A stretch of 64,000 nt of DNA from a gamma proteobacterium HTCC5015 (GTDB lineage Bacteria > Pseudomonadota > Gammaproteobacteria > HTCC5015): contig DS990600.1 of assembly GCA_000155715.1 (NCBI GenBank), forward strand, positions 69,975 through 133,974. Reading direction: 5' to 3'. Both the position numbers and the translations under genes were made by a program. The first letter of the stretch is position 1. Every line of letters starts with the position of its first letter. Below the pieces are notes generated by a model. The model was not told the DNA's origin, did not search any database, and saw only the letters and a program-made list of their open reading frames with translations. Positions 58,326-64,000 of the stretch are shown in pieces.

Positions 58326-58613
58326 TCACTCGATCACCTTGGGCACGAGGTAGTAACCATCCTCTGTGGCGGGCGCGTGCTCTTGAAAGTGATCGCGCTG
58401 ATCCTCTTCGGTAACGGCATCATCGCGCAATGGCTGAACCATATGCAGTGGGTGCGCCATCGGTTCGACGCCTGTGGTGTCAACGGCGTCCATTTGCTCC
58501 ACCAAGTTTAAGATACTCGAGAGATTTTTTTCGTAATCCGCCACTTGCTCAGGGCGAATATCGAGCGCCGCGAGACGGGCAATTTTTTTCACATCATCAG
58601 CAGTCAATGACAT
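58326..58613 (-). CDS. gatC: Asp-tRNA(Asn)/Glu-tRNA(Gln) amidotransferase subunit C
   Basis: The 95-residue protein has the GatC pattern: VKKIARLAALDIRPEQVADY, LSSILNLVEQMDAVDT, GVEPMAHPLHMVQPLRDD and the C-terminal YYLVPKVIE. GatC stabilises the A-B interface. It opens the gat operon, divergent from mreB. Confidence 0.95.
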   Translation of the reverse strand: MSLTADDVKKIARLAALDIRPEQVADYEKNLSSILNLVEQMDAVDTTGVEPMAHPLHMVQPLRDDAVTEEDQRDHFQEHAPATEDGYYLVPKVIE

Positions 58614-58802
58614 AGGAGCTCACAATTGTGGTGGTTTCACACTAGGGCGCAAAATCTACCATAAAATCCCAGCCAACACCTCCGCTACCCACTAAATCGA
58701 GTGCCCCTAGGGCCAGAACGGGCTTTCCACGCACTCTGCTCACAACAGAGCTTGCCCGCAGCTAGCGGCGTTGCTAAAGTTGCGCCTTTCATACCTTTTT
58801 AA

Positions 58803-59858
<1,056 letters not shown>

Positions 59859-60023
59859 TCCCTCGCCACTCCATTCGAGTTTGTTCCTGTGTGGATCCTG
59901 ATCGCCAACAGGCAAGCCCCTCTCTTTGGGGAGGGGGCTGACCTCTTCCACTCAGGCTGCTTGACCCACCGAGCAGTGAAAACAGTCTATCTGGCCCCAT
60001 TTTTCTGCTAGTATCTCGAACCC

Positions 60024-60947
60024 ATGCAAGGTTCCCTTTTTCAACGCAATAGCAGTCTGACGCTTCGCCTGTTTTTTTGTCTGGTGATTTGCTGCGTTTT
60101 GATGTGGGTCGACCATCGCTACACTCACTTGCAAGCAGTGCGCCACAGCATCGATTACGTTGTATCCCCGCTGCGCTATATGACCAACCTGCCCTTCGCC
60201 GCTTGGGACTGGACCAGCAACCAATTCCGCAGCCACCAAGCCCTGTTGGCAGAAAACGAGCGCCTCACTGAAGAGAACCTCGCCCTAACCAGTCGCCAAC
60301 AAAAAATGGACGTCATCCAACGCAAAAACCAGCGATTGAGAAAGCTGCTGGGAACCGCGCAAAGTATCGAAGAACACACCATCGTGGCCGAGTTGGTTCG
60401 CGTCGCACTCGACCCTTTTAAGCAGCAAGTCACCCTTAACCGCGGCACTAACGACTGCGCCTACTCTGGGCAACCCGTTCTCGGTGCAGAGGGCATCATG
60501 GGACAAATCGTCCACACGGGGCCGTTTACCAGCACAGCACTACTGTTGACGGACGCCAGCCACGCGATTCCCGTGCAATCTAACCGAACCGGCCTGCGTA
60601 CCATCGCCCAAGGCACGGGACACGTCGATCAACTAGAGCTACTCCACATTCCCAATAACGCCGATATCGAGCTGGGAGATCTGGTGATCTCATCGGGGTT
60701 GGCACAGCGCTTCCCCGCGGCCTATCCCGTCGCTTACATCACCGATATTCAGCGCGACCCCGGTCAGCCTTTTGCCAAAGTCATGGCAACCCCAACGGCC
60801 GCCCTCGACCGCATCAATGAAGTGCTGATTATGTGGCCAAGCCACTTTGGCAAAAACGATAGCGAGTTACAGGCTTGCCTCGAGCGCCTGCAAAACCGCA
60901 GCGCCAGCCAGCGTCAAATTGAGGAGGCCCTAAGCAATGAGAAATAA
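60024..60947 (+). CDS. mreC: rod-shape-determining protein MreC
   Basis: The 307-residue protein has one N-terminal membrane helix (LRLFFCLVICCVLMW), a coiled coil (ENERLTEENLALTSRQQK) and the periplasmic beta domain (VTLNRGTNDCAYSGQPVLG; DLVISSGLAQRFPAAYPVAY). It links MreB to the wall enzymes. The 165-bp gap after mreB contains a G/C-rich hairpin near 59915-59940. Confidence 0.95.
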   Translation: MQGSLFQRNSSLTLRLFFCLVICCVLMWVDHRYTHLQAVRHSIDYVVSPLRYMTNLPFAAWDWTSNQFRSHQALLAENERLTEENLALTSRQQKMDVIQRKNQRLRKLLGTAQSIEEHTIVAELVRVALDPFKQQVTLNRGTNDCAYSGQPVLGAEGIMGQIVHTGPFTSTALLLTDASHAIPVQSNRTGLRTIAQGTGHVDQLELLHIPNNADIELGDLVISSGLAQRFPAAYPVAYITDIQRDPGQPFAKVMATPTAALDRINEVLIMWPSHFGKNDSELQACLERLQNRSASQRQIEEALSNEK

Positions 60948-61419
60948 TCCGGTGGCTGGCCTCGTCACCACAACGCTGGTGCTGGCCGTCATTTTCACAC
61001 TCGTCCCCCTGCCCGAGACGGCCGCGTGGTTTCGCCCCGATATTGTGGCGCTAGTGCTGATGTACTGGTGGCTAGCACACCCCGAAAAAATTGGCATTTA
61101 CACCGGCTTTTTTATGGGACTGCTACTCGATGTCATGCAGGGTTCTCTATTGGGCGTTCATGGCTGCGGGCTCGTCATCATTGCCTGGATTTTCTTGAAA
61201 AACTACCAGCGCATTCGCGTACTACCGCTCGTTCAGCAGGCCTTAATTGTATTCTTTGTCCTGCTGATAAAATATTTCATTGGCTTTTGGGTCGACAATC
61301 ATCGCATTCAAGGCTTCAGCGGCACGCTCCTCTACTTTGCCCCGTGTCTAACGGGCGCCATTCTCTGGCCATGGCTATTTGTCACCCTGCGCGACCTGCG
61401 TAGAAGAGCGGGAACATGA
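60937..61419 (+). CDS. mreD: rod-shape-determining membrane protein MreD
   Basis: The 160-residue protein has five hydrophobic segments and the MreD text FRPDIVALVLMYWWLAHPEK and GFFMGLLLDVMQGSLLGVHG. It overlaps mreC by 11 bp. Confidence 0.94.
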   Translation: MRNNPVAGLVTTTLVLAVIFTLVPLPETAAWFRPDIVALVLMYWWLAHPEKIGIYTGFFMGLLLDVMQGSLLGVHGCGLVIIAWIFLKNYQRIRVLPLVQQALIVFFVLLIKYFIGFWVDNHRIQGFSGTLLYFAPCLTGAILWPWLFVTLRDLRRRAGT

Positions 61420-61634
61420 GTGAGCAAAATCTAGAACAGCGCATTGAAGAGCTGGAAATCAAACTCACGTTTTTAGATTCCCAACACCAAGAATTAAACG
61501 CGGTAGTCTCTCAACTGCAACGGGAAAACACCCAGCTAAAAGCCTTGTGCAAAGACCTGAAAGAGCAGCTAAAAAATGCCACTCCCAGCATGCTGGCCGA
61601 GTTATCAGAAGAGACGCCCCCGCCTCACTACTAG
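61416..61634 (+). CDS. slyX: SlyX-family coiled-coil protein
   Basis: The 72-residue product is a short coiled coil: QRIEELEIKLTFLDSQHQEL and VVSQLQRENTQLKALCKDLK, ending in ETPPPHY, the usual SlyX C-terminus. It overlaps the mreD stop by 4 bp (ATGA). Function unknown. Confidence 0.9.
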   Translation: MSEQNLEQRIEELEIKLTFLDSQHQELNAVVSQLQRENTQLKALCKDLKEQLKNATPSMLAELSEETPPPHY

Positions 61635-62129
61635 CTAGCGCTTTTTGCGCACGTACAAGGTTTTCTTAACCTTCGCCACCGTCTTGTTTTGGACGTCGAC
61701 AATGTCGACATCAAACTCGGGGAACAAAGGCCTGCCACTCTCGGCCTCGCGGCGAATATTCTCGACTTCATCAACGGATAAACGAAACTCTGCCCGCACC
61801 GTGCCCTTTCCAGGCGCGACAAAATCAATCTCGGCGCCCTTGTCCCACGTCATATAGCCCCGACCGATCTGTTTGGACAACATTAGACAGTAAAAGGGAT
61901 CAACCATGGCGTACAAGCTGCCACCGAAGTGGGTGCCAAAGTAATTTTTGTTGTACCAAGACATCACTAACTCGACATCAATTTCGGTGAAATCAGTCGA
62001 CACGTGCCGCGTGCGAATACCGGCGCCCACATAGGGTGGATAGGCGTTGAGTAACGCCTTAAATTGCGCCGCTTGAACTTTGGGGCTATCTAACCACTGC
62101 TTAAATGTATCTATCATATTGGGTACCAA
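61635..62129 (-). CDS. DUF4442 hot-dog-fold protein
   Basis: The 164-residue protein (start at 62129 or at the ATG of MIDTFKQWL, 62117) has the DUF4442 pattern: IDVELVMSWYNKNYFGTHFG, then GSLYAMVDPFYCLML. The family has a thioesterase-like hot-dog fold and may act on acyl-CoA or acyl-carrier compounds. Its stop abuts that of slyX. No catalytic assignment can be made. Confidence 0.78.
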   Translation of the reverse strand: MVPNMIDTFKQWLDSPKVQAAQFKALLNAYPPYVGAGIRTRHVSTDFTEIDVELVMSWYNKNYFGTHFGGSLYAMVDPFYCLMLSKQIGRGYMTWDKGAEIDFVAPGKGTVRAEFRLSVDEVENIRREAESGRPLFPEFDVDIVDVQNKTVAKVKKTLYVRKKR

Positions 62130-62248
62130 ACCATCGAGAAATTAGACGTGAGGTCAATTGACGCAAAACTAGGAAAAGCTAGCCAAGCGAAGCCGCGTAT
62201 TTTGTGGTAAATTTGCGCCCCCTTCCAGTACGACCTCAGGTGGCAACG

Positions 62249-63706
62249 ATGTCATTTCGCAATTCTCGCCTCGCTTTGCTGGCCAGTTTCCTGTTGGCTT
62301 TAATGAGCGCTCCCTCCCTCGTGTTTGCCTCTGCCGGCGAAGCCATTCAACGCCTCGACCTCACAGAGCACACGGTTGGCTATATCGCCATCGCGGTTTT
62401 TGTCACGGCCTACATTTTGGTCATGCTGGAGGAAAAGCTCCACCTGAGAAAATCCAAACCCGTGCTGGTGGCAGCGGGCGTCATCTGGTTTATGGTCGGC
62501 GCCGTTTATGTAGCCAATGGCGATAGTCACAGTACCGAGGCGGCACTGCGCCACAATTTACTCGAATACTCTGAGCTCATGCTCTTTTTGCTCGTTGCCA
62601 TGACCTACATCAACGCCATGGAAGAGCGAAAACTGTTCGACGCTTTGCGCGCGTGGCTAGTGAGCAAAGGTTTTGGCTATCGCAGCTTGTTTTGGATTAC
62701 GGGCTTTTTGTCCTTTTTTATCTCACCCATTGCCGACAACCTCACCACGGCTCTACTTATGTGCGCCGTGCTGCTCAAAGTGGGCGAAGGCAATCGGAAG
62801 TTTATTAACCTCGGTTGCATCAACATTGTGGTCGCCGCCAATGCCGGTGGCGCCTTCTCGCCCTTCGGCGACATCACGACGTTGATGGTCTGGCAAAAAG
62901 GGGTCGTCACGTTCACCGAGTTCTTCGACTTGTTTATCCCCTCCCTGGTGAACTTCCTCGTACCGGCGGCGATTATTCATTTTTTCATCCCCTCCGAGCC
63001 GCCCAAAACCGACAACGAAGTCGTCATTATGAAGCGCGGTGCGCGCCGCACCGTGGTGCTGTTCTTGCTTACGATTGTCACCGCCGTTTGCGGGCACAAT
63101 TTCCTACACTTGCCCCCTGTACTGGGCATGATGACGGGGCTCGGCTACCTGCAATTCTTTGGCTACTACCTGAGAAAAACCTTTGATCGCGGCGTTGCTG
63201 AAGAGCGCGCACTGGCTGAAAAACTGGGCGACAAAGCGCTCCTAGAGCGCCTCGACAAGGCGCTTCCCTTTGATGTGTTCAGTCGTACCGCCCGCGCCGA
63301 GTGGGACACACTGCTCTTTTTCTACGGCGTCGTCTTATGTGTGGGCGGCCTCGGCCACATCGGCTATCTCTCGGAGGTCTCTCATATCATCTACAACGAG
63401 TGGAACCAGACACTGGCGAACGCCACTGTCGGTGTACTCTCGGCGGTGGTGGATAACATTCCGGTGATGTTTGCCGTGCTTTCTATGGAGCCCGATATGT
63501 CCCACGGCCAGTGGCTGCTGGTGACACTAGCCGCCGGTGTCGGTGGCTCTATGCTGTCAGTGGGCTCTGCCGCCGGTGTCGCGCTGATGGGGCAAGCTCG
63601 TGGCTACTACACATTTATGAGCCACCTGCGCTGGGCGCCCGTCATCGCCCTAGGCTACATCGCCTCAATTTTTACGCACTTGTGGCTCAACGCCCACTTG
63701 TTCTAG
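62249..63706 (+). CDS. nhaD: Na+/H+ antiporter NhaD
   Basis: The ATG at 62249 follows AGGTGG and gives 485 residues beginning with a signal-like helix (LALLASFLLALMSAPSLVFA). About 12 membrane segments follow; the two conserved re-entrant motifs are SPIADNLTTALLMCAVLL and SAVVDNIPVMFAVLSM, and GGAFSPFGDITTLMVWQKG is typical of NhaD. It exports Na+ in exchange for protons and so complements Na+-NQR. Confidence 0.93.
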   Translation: MSFRNSRLALLASFLLALMSAPSLVFASAGEAIQRLDLTEHTVGYIAIAVFVTAYILVMLEEKLHLRKSKPVLVAAGVIWFMVGAVYVANGDSHSTEAALRHNLLEYSELMLFLLVAMTYINAMEERKLFDALRAWLVSKGFGYRSLFWITGFLSFFISPIADNLTTALLMCAVLLKVGEGNRKFINLGCINIVVAANAGGAFSPFGDITTLMVWQKGVVTFTEFFDLFIPSLVNFLVPAAIIHFFIPSEPPKTDNEVVIMKRGARRTVVLFLLTIVTAVCGHNFLHLPPVLGMMTGLGYLQFFGYYLRKTFDRGVAEERALAEKLGDKALLERLDKALPFDVFSRTARAEWDTLLFFYGVVLCVGGLGHIGYLSEVSHIIYNEWNQTLANATVGVLSAVVDNIPVMFAVLSMEPDMSHGQWLLVTLAAGVGGSMLSVGSAAGVALMGQARGYYTFMSHLRWAPVIALGYIASIFTHLWLNAHLF

Positions 63707-63810
63707 GGCCTGTCCACACTCATTCCGTATCCCGCTGGGTTTGCCCAGCGGTTCCAGCCGGTGCGCAGTGCAGTAGTTCGACATAAGTAACGGCTGTGCC
63801 CGCTGGCCGT

Positions 63811-63971
63811 GTGTCGGACTGTAGTCCGACGACGGCAGCCGCGTCGGCTATGCTTCCTCGAAATGCCCGTCATTCCCCGAGATCTTCGTCATTCCCGCGC
63901 AGGCGGGAATCCAGCGTCTTTAAGTGAATGGGGCAGTAAGTCACTGGGCTCCCGCCTGCGCGGGAGCGACG
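63811..63971. repeat. REP elements at the window end
   Basis: A family A unit (63811-63830) and a reversed family C element (63887-63971) fill most of the last 294 bp. No gene is seen. Confidence 0.7.
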
Positions 63972-64000
63972 GTGGGGCGAGGGCCTCTCACCGAAATCCC

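Overview
The window reads as chromosome of a free-living, probably marine, gammaproteobacterium. The gene order lolB-ispE-tRNA-Gln-prs-rplY-pth-ychF with divergent hemA-prfA, the mreBCD and gatCAB blocks, and a complete Na+-translocating NADH:quinone reductase operon plus an NhaD Na+/H+ antiporter all point that way. From memory only, a type II-B Cas9 of this kind is known from gamma proteobacterium HTCC5015; I could not check identity.

Layout. 1-9.3 kb: translation, envelope and cofactor housekeeping (ychF, pth, rplY, prs, tRNA-Gln, ispE, lolB, a TPR lipoprotein; divergent hemA, prfA). 9.4-20.2 kb: class I fumarase, a SPOR-plus-barrel outer-membrane protein, MAPEG protein, fatty acid desaturase, then an AraC regulator divergent from an SDR / patatin lipase / flavin monooxygenase operon, and four small membrane or redox proteins. 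20.2-27.5 kb: REP-rich DNA and a beta-oxidation operon (fadI-fadJ-fadE on the minus strand) preceded by a cluster of GCACAA/TTGTGC palindromes. 27.5-36.5 kb: the accessory locus, a type II-B CRISPR-Cas system. It has a 26-repeat array (plus one decayed repeat), a tracrRNA gene that I identify from a 24/37 anti-repeat and a terminator, and a tightly packed minus-strand cas9-cas1-cas2-cas4 operon. cas1 is split by a frameshift at a run of eight G. 36.5-43 kb: nqrABCDEF. 43-54 kb: a secreted lipin-like HAD phosphatase, an ABC-F ATPase, a membrane GGDEF/EAL protein, GIY-YIG and YdcH-like small proteins, and a secreted neutral ceramidase-like hydrolase, then duplicated repeat DNA. 53-58.6 kb: hslO and gatCAB, with yccF and a GxxExxY-type mobile cassette inserted in the gat operon. 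58.8-63.7 kb: mreBCD, slyX, a DUF4442 protein and nhaD.

How it fits together. The Nqr complex and NhaD form a sodium economy suited to sea water. Fad enzymes, desaturase, patatin, monooxygenase, lipin-like phosphatase and ceramidase suggest lipid-centred metabolism. The cas genes are visibly richer in A+T than their neighbours and sit between repeat-rich intergenic tracts, as expected for an acquired defence module. At least five families of short palindromic repeats recur in the intergenic spaces. All functional names come from motif recognition by eye; no database search was run.
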